Of a stretch of DNA of 64,000 nucleotides, positions 11,881-22,932 are shown piece by piece. Position 1 is the stretch's first letter. Every line of letters starts with the position of its first letter. The DNA comes from Oidiodendron maius Zn (Eukaryota; Ascomycota; Leotiomycetes; Myxotrichaceae). The stretch lies in assembly GCA_000827325.1 (NCBI GenBank), contig KN832875.1, forward strand, positions 124,001 through 188,000, in the 5' to 3' direction. Position numbers and translations under genes: made by a program. The notes beneath the pieces were generated by a model that saw only the letters and a list, made by a program, of their open reading frames with translations, ran no database searches and was not told the origin of the DNA.

Positions 11881-12270
11881 GTTGGGGCGGAAGAGAGGTC
11901 AGACAGCCTCCCCACGTCTCAATCACATCCCTCCTCGACTATATATGATGGAAAATTCATCAAGTCATGGCTGCTATGGATCTTGGAAATGAGGTGGGAC
12001 AGGATGGGATGCAGTTTCAATATCTCTACTATGTGTGGCCTTAATATCCAGGCTTCCAAGGCCGTCTCGCTTAATGCCGCCAAATTGATTCCCCCTGGCA
12101 GGTGCTGACAGGTGACACGACTTGGTACTGTGCATACCTAGGTAGGCAGTGAGTGTAGAGTGCCTACGGAGATAACATATTCATATGTAGAGACACTTAG
12201 GCCTAAGGGTGAGGCTATAATGCCACCAATCTCTATTGTATCTAGTCCATATCTGGAAGCGAGATCTCCG
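11881..12270. other. Promoter region of the Zn2Cys6 gene; no gene
   Basis: Short spacer upstream of the regulator and downstream of the permease stop. Nothing coding is seen. Confidence 0.5.
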
Positions 12271-14187
12271 TCACTCTAGCAGCGGTCGCCTCGAGAATAC
12301 ATGTCGTGTCCATCCGTCGTCCATAAGCTCGTTCTCTCTCACCAACTGATAGTTTCCAAGCTTTGGCAAGATCACAGCCCAAAATAGCCAATATATCGCC
12401 CCAGCCACAAAAACCCCAATACCGACGACGCAGTGCAGATAATACGGTAGGTGCTCGTATACGTTCTGGCCATCATCGGGAGGAACGAAGGGGGCAACCA
12501 CGAGATAGATATTAGATAAGAGGAAGAAGACAGCTACGGGAAGCGTGGCACGAATTGGTGGCTGCCATCTCTCGCCATTGCGGCTGGCGAAGAATGGGTG
12601 TAGATAGAGGTGAATGAGAGCTCCCGCCACGAAGACATTGACGATAGCAAGTGGATATGATATGACGCTATAGGCCAGTGTCAGCAAGATTTATATGACA
12701 GGCAGGATAGCTTACGTACTTGAGAATAAAGTTATAGGCGTCGCCAGGAGGAGGTGCCAGCATGATGATAACCGAGACACACCAGTGCTCGAAGAGACCC
12801 ATGAACGGCGCATTCAGTGGCTTGTTGCTGGCCCAAAGCTTTGAAAATGGCAAGACTCCTTCTCGGCCGATTTCCTGAACCACTATTATAATATTAGCTT
12901 AGGATTCATGAGTAGGGTATTTCGTCTTACATCGACCTTGAGAGAAGATCACGCTCAAGACGTTACCAAATGCAGATAATGCGACGAAGACGGACAGGAC
13001 CCGTTCAGCTCGTGGGCCAAAGATATTGCGGAAGAATGATGCGGCCAGAATGCGCCCTGATCCTACAATGTCTGCTTTCGGAACAGCTGCTAAGTATGCA
13101 ATCTAATGCAACAGTCAAAAGATATACGCAGGAATGGGTATGATATACGAACGTTTACCAACATGTAAAGTATAGATACCAGGATAATAGCAGCTGGACC
13201 AGCTCTCTTAAGAGTTCTAACAGGATCTTTTACTTCAGAGAGGGCATAGTTCGCGTTGCTGTATCCAATGTAACTCCAGATGACATTGTATAGCGCAGTA
13301 ACCACTCCATACCTTCAACAATTTAGTACAAAATGGCACGGAAATTATTTCATCATTATCTTACGCGCTACCGGTCGTGCCGGCAAATGCATTGCTGAAG
13401 TTGTCCGGTTTATCAATACGAAGATGGCCTCCCAAAGCAACCTAAGGATGTCAGTTTGAAGAACTGTCAGCTGTGAAGCAAACTTACAAATCCGCAAATA
13501 ATAATTAAGATCAAAATCAGTAGTTTTATTACACCAAGGAAGTTTTGCAACCGCAAACCCCAGTTCAAAGCCAAGCCATGGATCAGAAATGCAGCAGTAA
13601 TACAGGCCAGTCCGATACCACGCTGATTCCAGCGGTTGACTTCGACCTGCGCAGCGTTGAGAATGTACTCGCCGAAGACGACAGAGTTACTCCCAGCCCA
13701 ACCCAGCAGTATTACATAGGCCGCATACATGGCCGTGGCCAGGAACTTGGGCTTTCTGTAGACGTACTCAAGGTAGTTCTTTTCGCCCCCGTTCCGGGGA
13801 ATGGCGGTCCCGAATTCCATGTACACAGCCATACCCGCAAAGGCGATGAGCATGCCGGCCACCCACATGAAGAGAGCGAGCCCCACCGATCCCGAGAGGG
13901 AGAGGATCTCACTAGGCGTAGCAAATATGCCCGTGCCGACCATTCGGTTGAACATGAGGAAGACGGCAGAGATGAAGCCAACTTGTCGCCGTTCGGAGCT
14001 AGTGATATAAGTGTCGCCATTTCCTTCAATGAATTTAGCAATTGGCAGTATGTTTAGTTAGAATCAGCATAACCATACCTATACCTTCACTTGGAGGCGA
14101 AACCAGTGCGTCGTCAAAACCATAAACTTTCTGCAATGTGGGTTCCGAACTGCTCTCTCCACTCGACTGACCCTTGACTCCCGACAT
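12271..14187 (-). CDS. Methionine-permease-like amino acid transporter (APC superfamily)
   Basis: Multi-exon minus-strand gene. The start is ATG 14187 (MSGVKGQSSG); exon 1 is 14187-14085 and exon 2 begins at 14023, joining to GNGDTYITSSERRQVGFIS. The first membrane helix carries FNRMVGTGIFATPSEIL, the substrate-binding loop typical of APC/LAT carriers. Later blocks include PRNGGEKNYLEYVYRKPKFL, YSNANYALSEVKDPVRTLKR, EIGREGVLPFSKLWASNKPL and a C-terminal helix pair. About 12 hydrophobic segments and roughly 520 residues fit the fungal high-affinity methionine permease (Mup1-like) group. Actual substrate may be another neutral amino acid. It is a homologue, not a close copy, of the carrier at 23.8 kb, and TCACGTGA lies 73 bp upstream of the start. 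Confidence 0.85.
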
Positions 14188-14968
14188 AGGGAGATATCGT
14201 ACCTACAAACTCAAACGAAGGATGATGAACGCTATAGCCAGCTCGCGGGGGTTATAAAATCACGTGAGGATATCCACACGAGAGGAAATGCCGAGAGAGA
14301 AGAGGTACCAATCGGCCACAGGCGTGCTATATTTATTGTAAAATATTGGCAAACGCCATTTCCCATGATTCTTGAACTTTCCTGGGCATTTCGGGTCAGA
14401 CCCGTCTTAGGCCTAGTGATATGTATTCCTGTGGTCATGGAAAAGGTCGGCATTGGCGCTGGTGGGTATTTTGGTGCGATTTTGCCTGCCGGACCGAACC
14501 GAATCGATGTCGTGATTGCAAGGGCGCAAGTGAAATTTTTGAACATTAAAAAAATATGTGACAGTACTGATTTGTCTGTTGAAGCTGATCTTAAATGATG
14601 GTCCTTCTCTATGTCAGCGTTGTAGCGACGACTGTGGAGAATATGAATGCTCGCGGGGATTTTGAGATATCATGATGTGAGGTTGATCCTGATGCGGCAG
14701 ATGCATCCCCATGCCGACCAGGCGCGGGTAAGACGAGGCTGGGCCGCGGTCTAAGGGAGAGAGATTCGTTTTGAGGCTGAGATAATGTATGTTTCGGTCC
14801 TATACTACCCGCTCTGGTGTATTGTACCATTATTCCGTACCAAAAACGGCATGTAACAACCCGATGCTGCTCCATATTCCCATCGCCCATATGTTATTAT
14901 CCCCAATCCAAATTCCAATCCCACCACCAAAACGCCAAGCAATGACAGAATACAGAGACCAAATGCTG
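14188..14968. other. Permease promoter and WW-gene 3' flank; no gene
   Basis: Contains the TCACGTGA site and an AT-rich stretch near 14330. Open frames here lack family signals. Confidence 0.5.
14260..14267. promoter_or_regulatory. TCACGTGA palindrome upstream of methionine-permease-like gene
   Basis: Perfect TCACGTGA, 73 bp before the permease ATG. In yeast this octamer is the Cbf1-Met4 element of sulfur genes. The same octamer lies upstream of the bZIP gene at 22.2 kb. Function is inferred only. Confidence 0.4.
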
Positions 14969-15808
14969 TTAATCCCGCAACCACGCTCGTCGCTTCTCTT
15001 CCTTCTTTGCTTTCCGCTTCTCCTTGTGCCACTTCAGCTCCGCCTTGCTCAGCTTCTTTCCACTACGTTCCTCCTTGAGACTCCGCCCGTCGTGACTATT
15101 GGCAGCTGCATCCACGTCAAAGAAGGCGTTTAGCTGTCGCCGGCTCTTGTTCTCGTCGTTGAAATTCTCCGGTTTAAGATCCGGATTCTGGAACCTTCCC
15201 GTGAAGCGGTTGAATGCAGCCGTTGCCGCATAGGTATCTGCAGGATCACTCAGCGCCTGCGACTGAGCCTGCTGCTCCTCGGCGGCGGCTGCAGTTTTTG
15301 CATACCACGCATTTGGGTCGTAGTCACCGTGAATCGCCGGGTTATAGCCACCTGCAACGGGCACTCCCTTCGCGCGACTGACAGGCGGCTCAACGCCAGG
15401 TGGCCCAGCAGCTGACACTTCAGGCACACGGGGATTGTTCCATTGAGTCAACCCAGTAAAACGGTTGTAAAAATAGAATGCTTGTGCTGACTCTTCCCAT
15501 ATCGGCTCCCAGCCATCGTCCTTCTCAACGGAACCTGGCGGTGCCACTGCGGGGAGTGGAGGGATCGATTCTTCGGGTAATGGAGGGGTATCCGTAGTTC
15601 CAGTATCGTTGATCAGTTCCTTTTCTTTGCTGTGCCCCTCCACCAATTCTGCATTCTCTTCAGAGTCGCTGGGGTAATCTCTGCCTTCTGGCGCGTGTCT
15701 GGAATGGTCCGCATCTTCAGAGGAATCGCGATCATCTTTCGTAGGAAGCTCTTCGGCCGTCACATCTCGATCTTGGCCAGACGGCTTATTATCTTCCGCC
15801 TGGGCCAT
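14969..15808 (-). CDS. WW-domain protein with basic C-terminal coiled tail
   Basis: Single exon, 279 residues from ATG 15808 (MAQAEDNKPSG); the frame stays open upstream without another ATG close by. One WW domain lies at about residues 95-130: GWEPIWEESAQAFYFYNRF, then TGLTQWNNPRVP, with both signature tryptophans and the YFYN aromatic core. The N-terminal ~90 residues are acidic and disordered. The C-terminal block FNRFTGRFQNPDLKPENF, then FFDVDAAANSHDG, leads to a Lys/Arg/Glu-rich helix ending KKEEKRRAWLRD. WW domains bind proline-rich ligands. The C-terminal block looks conserved and nuclear or splicing-related roles are possible, but not shown by the sequence. Confidence 0.85.
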   Translation of the reverse strand: MAQAEDNKPSGQDRDVTAEELPTKDDRDSSEDADHSRHAPEGRDYPSDSEENAELVEGHSKEKELINDTGTTDTPPLPEESIPPLPAVAPPGSVEKDDGWEPIWEESAQAFYFYNRFTGLTQWNNPRVPEVSAAGPPGVEPPVSRAKGVPVAGGYNPAIHGDYDPNAWYAKTAAAAEEQQAQSQALSDPADTYAATAAFNRFTGRFQNPDLKPENFNDENKSRRQLNAFFDVDAAANSHDGRSLKEERSGKKLSKAELKWHKEKRKAKKEEKRRAWLRD

Positions 15809-16031
15809 CGCCACGATGAAACAATACCTTGTGCGACTGACCTGCGCAGCTAACAAAGGAAATGTATGCGTCCTGCAAGAAAAAAAAAAGATATTGTGGT
15901 AAAGCAGCTTAGAGGTCGCTTTCGACGATCCCGGTTAGCAACCTTGGACTTCGGAGATTTAGCGCAGATTGCACGTGACACTTATTATATCTCTTCTTTG
16001 GTTTCGAAGACTATTTTGATGGTACAGTGCA

Positions 16032-17984
16032 CTATTTACAGGCGCTGAAGGCCTTTTCAGCTTTCCTAAGAGCTTCACTTGCCACGTCAAACTCCTCGGC
16101 GCCCTCCAATGGCTTATCTGTCTGTGTTAGCACGTTCGCCACGACTCCCTCAACCCCTCTAACAGCCTTTCGGCCCTCCTCTCTCACCTCACCCTCCCAA
16201 TACTTCCGAGCCATCTCCCACTTTCCCTGCATCCTCTTGAGGCTCCAGACAATTCCCAGTGCAGCCACTGCACCAGCTTCGTATACACTTGTAGAAACTG
16301 TAGACACATATATAAGCCCTGCCAGCGCCGTTGTGAATGTCGATGCTGTTAAGGCCTGGAAGAGAAGCTTCTGTGCCAAAGCTTGCAAAGCAGGTACTGT
16401 TTCCGTGGACAAAAACGTTCTCGTGGCAGGAATGTGCAGAGGCCAGGGCCTTGGAGGAGATTTGACGGGGACATCATCCTTCGGCATCCCCATCAAACTC
16501 TGAATTGTGGGTGGCGGAGGACCAGGTTCAACGGGTCGTTCGGTGACCGGCTTGTACGCCCAGTTCTCGCTAAAAGACACTGGGATGTCTTTGAAGATGC
16601 CCGACTCTTCTATCCGTCCTGCAAGGTAGATGATTTCTTTCTCTGCATTAGTCAGGAATCTCTGGCTCAGTATATCGGACGCAATCATGGAGACATCGTC
16701 GACTCTCCAGAACAGCTTCCACCAGCCCAGTTTTCTCCATCTTTGACCCCCAAAGGCGATATCCAGTTGATCTCGGAGCTCGTTGTGCGCCCGTTCCGCC
16801 CATTGCGACAAGCCCTTACGGAGGGAATCTAGTTCTGTTGATGATAGCTTGTTGGAGAGTGCTGCACTTAGCTTGCGTGACTGCTCAGCCTGGAGTGCTC
16901 GGCTAGTATTCTGTAGAACAGAGTCAACCAGGCTCTTTAATGAGCCTTTCATTAAGCCCGGTGTCGGGGAGGTGCCAGTCTTCAGCCAGTCTGAGATTGC
17001 TGGCAAACCAGAGCCTGACCAGTTTCGCTCATATTCCAATGAGTTATGGATGCTTTCTCGTAGAAGACCTAGAGCCTTGACCCCTTTTTCAACATCAATA
17101 ACATAAAATGGGAGATCAGAGCGCTCGTCAAAGACTCGGAGATCCACTGCTGTCCCGATCATACCTTTGTTCGAGTCGATAGGATATGATATCAATGTAG
17201 CAGCGCCTATAATTCCATCTGCTACAACAAGCGCTTTGTGTACAGGCGTTGTGACCGGTGTATACTTCCCAGTGTATGAAGTAGGAATCTCCATTGTCGG
17301 AACCAACGCTGCATTCTCAAATCCTCCACCCTCACCGACAGCACCAGTTGTTGGCGGGTCTATTTCCAGCACCATAATCTCTAATCGGTGGCCATTCAAC
17401 GTAGGCGATGAAACATGCAGTACTTGCACCAGCCTATTATTCTGCTCAGGCTCGCTAATCTCACCTCCAAGGTTCAGAAGGAGAGGTCTCGAACTTGAGC
17501 GGTCCTCTAGCAAAAGTCGCTCCCATTCTTCCTCATCCTTCAAAGGGTCGGCAACAACAGATCTCAATAGTTGCTTTGCCTTCTTTAGGGATTCTCCTCC
17601 ATCCGCAATTCCCAGTATTGCAATGCGGATCGTTTCCTGGCCTGGACTCTGCTCCAGCCCGCGCAGCGCAAGCTGCAGACGAGAAATATTCACGTAGCTC
17701 CCAGCATGCTTCTGTAAGTCTTGCAGTGCATCCCTAAGCTCTGTTCGACGGTTCTTCTGCGCGGGAATATTCTCTCCATCAGAAATCGATGCACTGGCTA
17801 AAGTCGATTGCACTCGGGATTGTAGAACTTGATACTCCTTGAGCTGTCGAATATGGGACCGCCTAATTCGAGTGGCGGAAGCCAGGGACCGAGACAGGAA
17901 GCAGATTGTACATATCTGCTGGCCCTGTGCACTAATTGGTACTCGCGACAGCCCAATTAGCGGCCTTGGTAATCGCGGTGGCAT
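16032..17984 (-). CDS. Mmc1-type fungal mitochondrial protein, ~650 aa
   Basis: Single exon of about 650 residues from ATG 17984 (MPPRLPRPLIG). The N-terminus is Arg/Ser-rich without acids, as in a mitochondrial presequence. The body has the block RRTELRDALQDLQKHAGSYV, then a region with LGIADGG and VRVF-like strands reminiscent of a degenerate GTPase fold. A long helical part follows, then a membrane segment near the C-terminus (ALTASTFTTALAGLIYVSTV and VAALGIVWSL). The tail is charged and amphipathic. This matches the fungus-specific family I know as Mmc1, linked to mitochondria; that name is from memory and moderately certain. It runs in tandem with the WW gene, 223 bp upstream. Confidence 0.7.
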   Translation of the reverse strand: MPPRLPRPLIGLSRVPISAQGQQICTICFLSRSLASATRIRRSHIRQLKEYQVLQSRVQSTLASASISDGENIPAQKNRRTELRDALQDLQKHAGSYVNISRLQLALRGLEQSPGQETIRIAILGIADGGESLKKAKQLLRSVVADPLKDEEEWERLLLEDRSSSRPLLLNLGGEISEPEQNNRLVQVLHVSSPTLNGHRLEIMVLEIDPPTTGAVGEGGGFENAALVPTMEIPTSYTGKYTPVTTPVHKALVVADGIIGAATLISYPIDSNKGMIGTAVDLRVFDERSDLPFYVIDVEKGVKALGLLRESIHNSLEYERNWSGSGLPAISDWLKTGTSPTPGLMKGSLKSLVDSVLQNTSRALQAEQSRKLSAALSNKLSSTELDSLRKGLSQWAERAHNELRDQLDIAFGGQRWRKLGWWKLFWRVDDVSMIASDILSQRFLTNAEKEIIYLAGRIEESGIFKDIPVSFSENWAYKPVTERPVEPGPPPPTIQSLMGMPKDDVPVKSPPRPWPLHIPATRTFLSTETVPALQALAQKLLFQALTASTFTTALAGLIYVSTVSTSVYEAGAVAALGIVWSLKRMQGKWEMARKYWEGEVREEGRKAVRGVEGVVANVLTQTDKPLEGAEEFDVASEALRKAEKAFSACK

Positions 17985-18134
17985 TTTGTTGCGCACGCAG
18001 AAGCATTTCACAGTTGAAGGGGAGTTGAAAGTAGGTCGTTTGCGGCCTGATTTCTGCCTTGGGAATATGGCAATACAAAGACACGGGATTCCATTTCACA
18101 ACGACAGGAGCCTGGATTTATTGCTTTAATTAAG

Positions 18135-18754
18135 CTATCTACTGTGTAGGCGGAGGCTACCAAATGCTCGATCTAGTTCATCTCCGTCGCTGTTCGGTGC
18201 AGCAACAGGAGTATGCTGCAGCATTGGCGCATCAGCACTTGATACGCCAGCGTCCATGAGATGATGTTTCTGGGCCATTTCTGAGCCAGAAGCCCCACCA
18301 GATACGTTCCTCCTCTCTGGTTCCAGAATCCGAGCATCGCTGTCGAGCCATCCAGGGGCGACCCTTCGCTTCTCGGCCAGGTCTCTGGCATCAATGGCCT
18401 CCTGCCAAGCTTTCAGTTCCCTATCGGCATCATCTTGCACCTTCTGGATGAACGCCCTCAGAGACTTGCAGGAGGCAATTATCTCGTCTGGATGGGCCGC
18501 ATGGCCAGAAGGGGAAACCACGTATTTGGTTTTCTCCTCAGCAGAAACAGACGTTCCCGTTGACGATGGCGGAAGCGTCGACGGCAACGTCTTGTATGTA
18601 TATGGAAGAGTAGTAGCTGTTGGGAGAGAAACAAATGGCGACACTGTCAACGGGACTTGGGCAAGCAGTGGGTGAGGGCCTATTTGTGCGGTCAGTCAGT
18701 CAGTGTAGGCGGCATCGCGGTGGGTCTCGGAAGTGGCATACGGTTATCGTGCAT
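18135..18754 (-). CDS. Small fungal protein of unknown function, two exons
   Basis: The long frame has no ATG at its head. A start at 18754 (ATG CAC GAT AAC C) spliced at GTATGC to the acceptor TTGACAG before 18643 gives MHDNLSPFVSLPTATTLPY, so exons are 18754-18742 and 18643-18135. The protein is about 173 residues. A helix around residues 60-95 (DEIIASCKSLRAFIQKVQDD) is predicted from its heptad-like pattern and could form a coiled coil. The C-terminus ends DELDRAFGSLRL, a short amphipathic segment. I do not recognise a family. It is head-to-head with the calcineurin gene, 754 bp apart, so the two could share a promoter. Confidence 0.65.
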
Positions 18755-19507
18755 CGTTGTTGCAGTCGAGGGTGATGCACAGAGTTTTCGCAAGACCTGC
18801 TGCTGCCAGTCATATCACTGCAGCATGAAGATCACAGGTTGTATAGATATGTCCGTATGTATGGCCGTATGTATGACCGGCGACGCCGACGAGTGGTTGG
18901 TGGGTGGTTGGCAATGTTCGTTCAGCCTTGCTGCCTCGTTCCTCGCGATGCGGAGTAGTCAGCAAGAGGGGACCAACCTGCTGCTATATTTCTCGAATTC
19001 AATCTCGCTCCTGATACCGCTGGCCGTCAAAACAACATTGTACGAACCGTGACGCAGATTTACTACTTGACCGCCTGCGACCTATCTCCCAGCGTTTTGA
19101 CGCACACGATCTAACCAACAGCCCCGTTGCAGCGCTAAGGAAAGCTTACCTACTCGATCTACCAACGCCGCAGACGGACGTTCATTCTCCCCTCAACACC
19201 ACTCTCTCAATTCAGCCCTACCCAGCAGACAACCAGTGACGACGTGGGCTGTGGCAGAGTGTACGTTACAGCGTATGGCATATCACGACACCACGGCTAG
19301 CAACCATCGTCACTCTCTTGCTCCAACGAAACCTTGACAGTTGAGCGCGTGTTGCCCCCCACGAAGAGCCCCGTTTCGCACACCCATATCCATCCTCATC
19401 TTTTTATTCAACCTGGAAACGACTCAGCTGTCTCCCGATCTTCTGCTTCGCCGCTCCTTTCACGCCCGCCACGAGAGTTCTGCTCGTGTGCCTAGCCACC
19501 CTTAATC
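18755..19507. promoter_or_regulatory. Divergent promoter region, small gene / calcineurin A
   Basis: Intergenic spacer between two divergent starts. It holds simple repeats (GTATGTATGGCC at about 18850, GGTTGGTGGGTGG at about 18895) and a long C-rich leader before the calcineurin ATG. No gene seen. Confidence 0.45.
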
Positions 19508-21318
19508 ATGGATGGAGAGGATCAGTCCGCTATGACTGATGGCACTGCCAACAGGGTCCAGGTCGATAATGCGATCCGGGCGATCAGCCAGAAGAAACCA
19601 GTCCCTGAGATTGACTTCACCCTCCATACCATGGAAGATGGCAGTCAAGTAAGCACATTGGAGAGAGTGTGCAAAGGTAATTATACATCACTACAGCCGC
19701 GCATATCGTCAGAGTTGAAGATGCTGACAAGGTACAAAATCAGATGTTCAAGCACCTGCTATGCACCCACCAACAGATGACCAGTTCTTCTCTCGCCAGG
19801 ACCCCTCGAAACCTGATCTCGCCTTCCTCAAGCAACACTTCTACCGAGAAGGTCGTCTTACAGAGGAGCAAGCTCTGTACATCATTGAAGAAGGCACCAA
19901 GATTTTGAGGCAAGAACCCAATCTCCTGGAGATGGATGCACCCATTACGGTCTGTGGCGATGTCCACGGCCAGTACTACGATTTGATGAAGTTGTTCGAG
20001 GTTGGCGGCGACCCTTCCGAGACGCGATATCTCTTCTTGGGAGACTATGTCGATAGGGGTTATTTTAGTATTGAGTGTGTGCTCTACCTTTGGTCGCTGA
20101 AGATATGGTATCCAGACACATTGTGGCTTCTGAGAGGCAACCACGAGTGCAGGCATTTGACCGACTACTTCACCTTCAAGCTGGAGTGCAAGCATAAGTA
20201 TTCAGAGAAGATATACGACGCTTGCGTGGAGTCCTTCTGCTCGCTCCCTCTGGCGGCAGTCATGAACAAGCAGTTCTTGTGTATTCACGGTGGACTGAGC
20301 CCCGAATTGCATACCCTCGATGACCTGAAGAGCGTAAGTTGTTTCTGAACGCGTGCCAACGGCATGCTGACGTGTGCAGATTGATCGATTCCGTGAACCC
20401 CCTACGCAAGGCTTAATGTGTGACATCCTCTGGGCCGATCCGCTAGAAGAATTTGGACAAGAGAAGACATCAGAATATTTTATTCATAACCACGTTCGAG
20501 GATGCTCCTACTTCTTCTCATACCCCGCGGCATGCAACTTCTTGGAAAAGAACAATCTACTCTCAATCATTCGTGCTCATGAAGCTCAAGATGCTGGATA
20601 TAGAATGTATCGCAAGACTCGCACCACCGGATTCCCAAGTGTTATGACCATCTTCTCCGCTCCTAACTACCTGGATGTCTATAATAACAAGGCGGCTGTC
20701 CTTAAATATGAGAACAATGTTATGAACATCAGACAGTTCAACTGCACGCCACACCCTTACTGGCTCCCGAATTTCATGGACGTTTTCACCTGGTCGCTGC
20801 CATTCGTCGGCGAGAAGATCACGGATATGTTGATTGCTATCCTGAGCACATGCTCTGAGGACGAGTTAAAGGAAGACGCAACACCGTCCGCCATCACGCC
20901 CGGCCCGATCTCACCGCCTATATCGGGCTCAATAGATCCCGAGTCGATCGACTACAAGCGCCGCGCCATCAAGAACAAGATACTGGCCATCGGCCGCCTC
21001 TCCCGCGTTTTTCAGGTCCTGCGAGAGGAGTCCGAGCGTGTGACGGAGCTGAAGACAGCTTCTGGCGGTCGCCTACCTGCAGGCACGCTCATGCTCGGTG
21101 CTGAGGGCATCAAGAACGCTATCAGCAGCTTCGAAGATGCGCGGAAGGTTGATCTGCAGAACGAACGGTTACCGCCCAGCCACGAGGAGGTTACGCGACA
21201 GAGCGAGGAGAGCAAGGCGCAGGCATTGGAGAGGGCAAGCAGAGAGGCAGATAATGATAAGGGGTTACAATTACTGTCGAGACGGCTGAGCACGTCAGTA
21301 AACCTGTCCTCTACCTAA
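19508..21318 (+). CDS. cnaA: Calcineurin catalytic subunit A (PP2B Ser/Thr phosphatase)
   Basis: Exons 19508-19676, 19744-20333 and 20380-21318 give about 565 residues. It is a Ca2+/calmodulin-dependent phosphatase that dephosphorylates Crz1-type factors in stress, growth and virulence. All metallophosphatase motifs are present: [16 protein letters not shown] and GNHECRHL, plus IHGGLSPEL. After the catalytic core comes the calcineurin-B-binding helix ([14 protein letters not shown]) and the calmodulin-binding region around [22 protein letters not shown]-terminal segment including [17 protein letters not shown] would be autoinhibitory. Length and order match filamentous-fungal CnaA/CNA1. Nothing odd was seen. 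Confidence 0.97.
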
Positions 21319-21672
21319 GGTGATGGCGCTTTAAGCACCGCTAACAAAACACTACAGAGACCGCAAAAGATAACGAGGCGATTGTACATGCCTGGACATG
21401 ATTCCTGTATGGCTTTGACGATAGAAATGAGATATTGCGAACCCAATGAGACGTATCCATGAATCGACCTTAAGAGCAATGATCGAGTGAAATGAATGAT
21501 GGCTAAGGTAAATGGATCAGGTATCTTATTACTCCGATACCCCATATTATCATTGTTCTCATCCGAATCGTTCATCGTGAATTCCCATTCCTCTTCCCCT
21601 CGTTGTCCCATCCCAAACACAACGCCTACGCCAAGGTACCCCACACTAGGACAGTAACACGCACACGTCAGT
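21319..21672. other. Convergent 3' spacer; no gene
   Basis: AT-rich 3' flanks of calcineurin A and the bZIP gene. Nothing coding is seen. Confidence 0.5.
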
Positions 21673-22212
21673 TCAGTCCCTTCCTGTCCCAACCCCATCC
21701 TTCCTCTCCCTTCCCTTCCTCTCCTCATCCAACACATCTCCCTCCCCTTCTCCACTCCTCTCCTCCGCATCACTCCCCACCCCCTTCTCCCTCCTCTTAC
21801 TCCCGGTCGTCTCCATGATCAGGTCCTTTAACCACCCATTCTCAACCTCCAGCTCCTTAATCCGCGCCTCTAGCTCTCGAAGCCGCTCGCGTTTCTCCCC
21901 TGCGCCCCGCTCCAAGCTCTGCTCGCGCCGCTTCTTCTTCGCGCGGAACCGCGCCGAAGCTGCTGTGTTACGCTGCCTGATGATATGAGATTAATTGCTG
22001 CAAAAAGAGACATGGAGAAAGGGAGGAGTAAAGTACCTTCGCAGCTCGGCCTCATCGGCGGTGAGGCGCTCGGAGCCGCTGGATGTCACGGAAGCGGCAT
22101 ATTGGGATCCCGTGGGTTGTGGTGCTGGCGGAGGGGGTTGTGCGTAGGTGGAGAAGTCTGGTTGGGTTGGGGATGTGTGATGGTGAGTTGTCTGGTGCTG
22201 GTGAGAGCTCAT
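21673..22212 (-). CDS. bZIP transcription factor of CYS-3/MetR-like type
   Basis: Two exons, 22212-22037 and 21976-21673, give about 159 residues. The splice joins AEAELRR-like text to the basic region, which reads RRQRNTAASARFRAKKKRRE. This N-T-A-A-S-A-R-F-R signature is typical of the CYS-3/MetR/Zip group that controls sulfur assimilation. The zipper follows, with heptads through LRELEARIKELEVENGWLKD. The N-terminal 55 residues are His/Pro/Gln-rich. The C-terminus is a Glu/Gly/Arg-rich low-complexity tail. It is shorter than CYS-3 or MetR (over 230 residues), so it may be a paralogue. A TCACGTGA site lies about 256 bp upstream. Two methionine-permease homologues lie nearby. Confidence 0.85.
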
Positions 22213-22467
22213 GGTGGTCGGGACGGTGCGGACTGGGTTCCAGAAGGTCGCAGGAGATAGGAATGAAGCTGTGGGAACTGGGGGCTGTCAGTTCTGAAAT
22301 CAAGGATGAGATTGGAATTGAAGGTCGGGCTGAGAGCGGGCATCGCAGAAGATGGAGTAAATGTCAATGCCGCGATTGTTTGTGTATGCGTATCGCATAT
22401 ACACATATCTTCCATGTGGATATTATTCAGATACACCGCAATGCTGCTTCCCCTTCGTCGATATGCG

Positions 22468-22475
22468 TCACGTGA
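22468..22475. promoter_or_regulatory. TCACGTGA palindrome upstream of the bZIP gene
   Basis: Same octamer as at 14260, here about 256 bp before the bZIP start. It is a candidate Cbf1-type site; role inferred. Confidence 0.4.
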
Positions 22476-22719
22476 GATTGCGAATCGATACGGCACATCA
22501 CGCCTTCGCCCACTTGAACGATCAGACACACAATAAGGAGTCTTCCAAAATAATGAGCTTCATATGCACATCGTATTGCGCGAAAGATGGCGATGCAGAA
22601 AAATATCTGGTCTCGGTTGACCGCACTCGCTCGTCAACATCCTAACCCGTGACCACTTCTCTTGCTCTGCCCCTTATTGATCGGAGACATTACTCTAACA
22701 ATCAATAACTGTATAGAAG

Positions 22720-22932
22720 TCACAACTCGCCAGGCGAAACACCGCACGTACCCGATGTAGCTGGTGGATGTGCATCAGCACGTCCCCAACTGGACAAGGT
22801 ATTTGATGGCTCAGCTTGACCGTACTTCTCGAGGTCATCGTACTCGTGGCTGGCAATGTCTGCGAGAACCTCGAGCTCATAACCCTCAGCGTGGGCCGCT
22901 TCATAGGGTAAGGCAGGCGGGCGATCGATCAT
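22720..22932 (-). other. Possible small gene or gene remnant, 70 codons
   Basis: An ATG-started frame with composition unlike random sequence: it begins MIDRPPALPYEAAHAEGYEL and continues with an acidic, Tyr-containing stretch (HEYDDLEKYGQAEP). No domain is recognised, and no splice extension is obvious. It may be a short orphan or the remnant of a larger gene. Confidence 0.25.

Noticed and set aside
21673-21810. Long CT-rich run that looks like a promoter tract
   Set aside because: It is the complementary strand of the low-complexity Glu/Gly/Arg tail coded by the bZIP gene.
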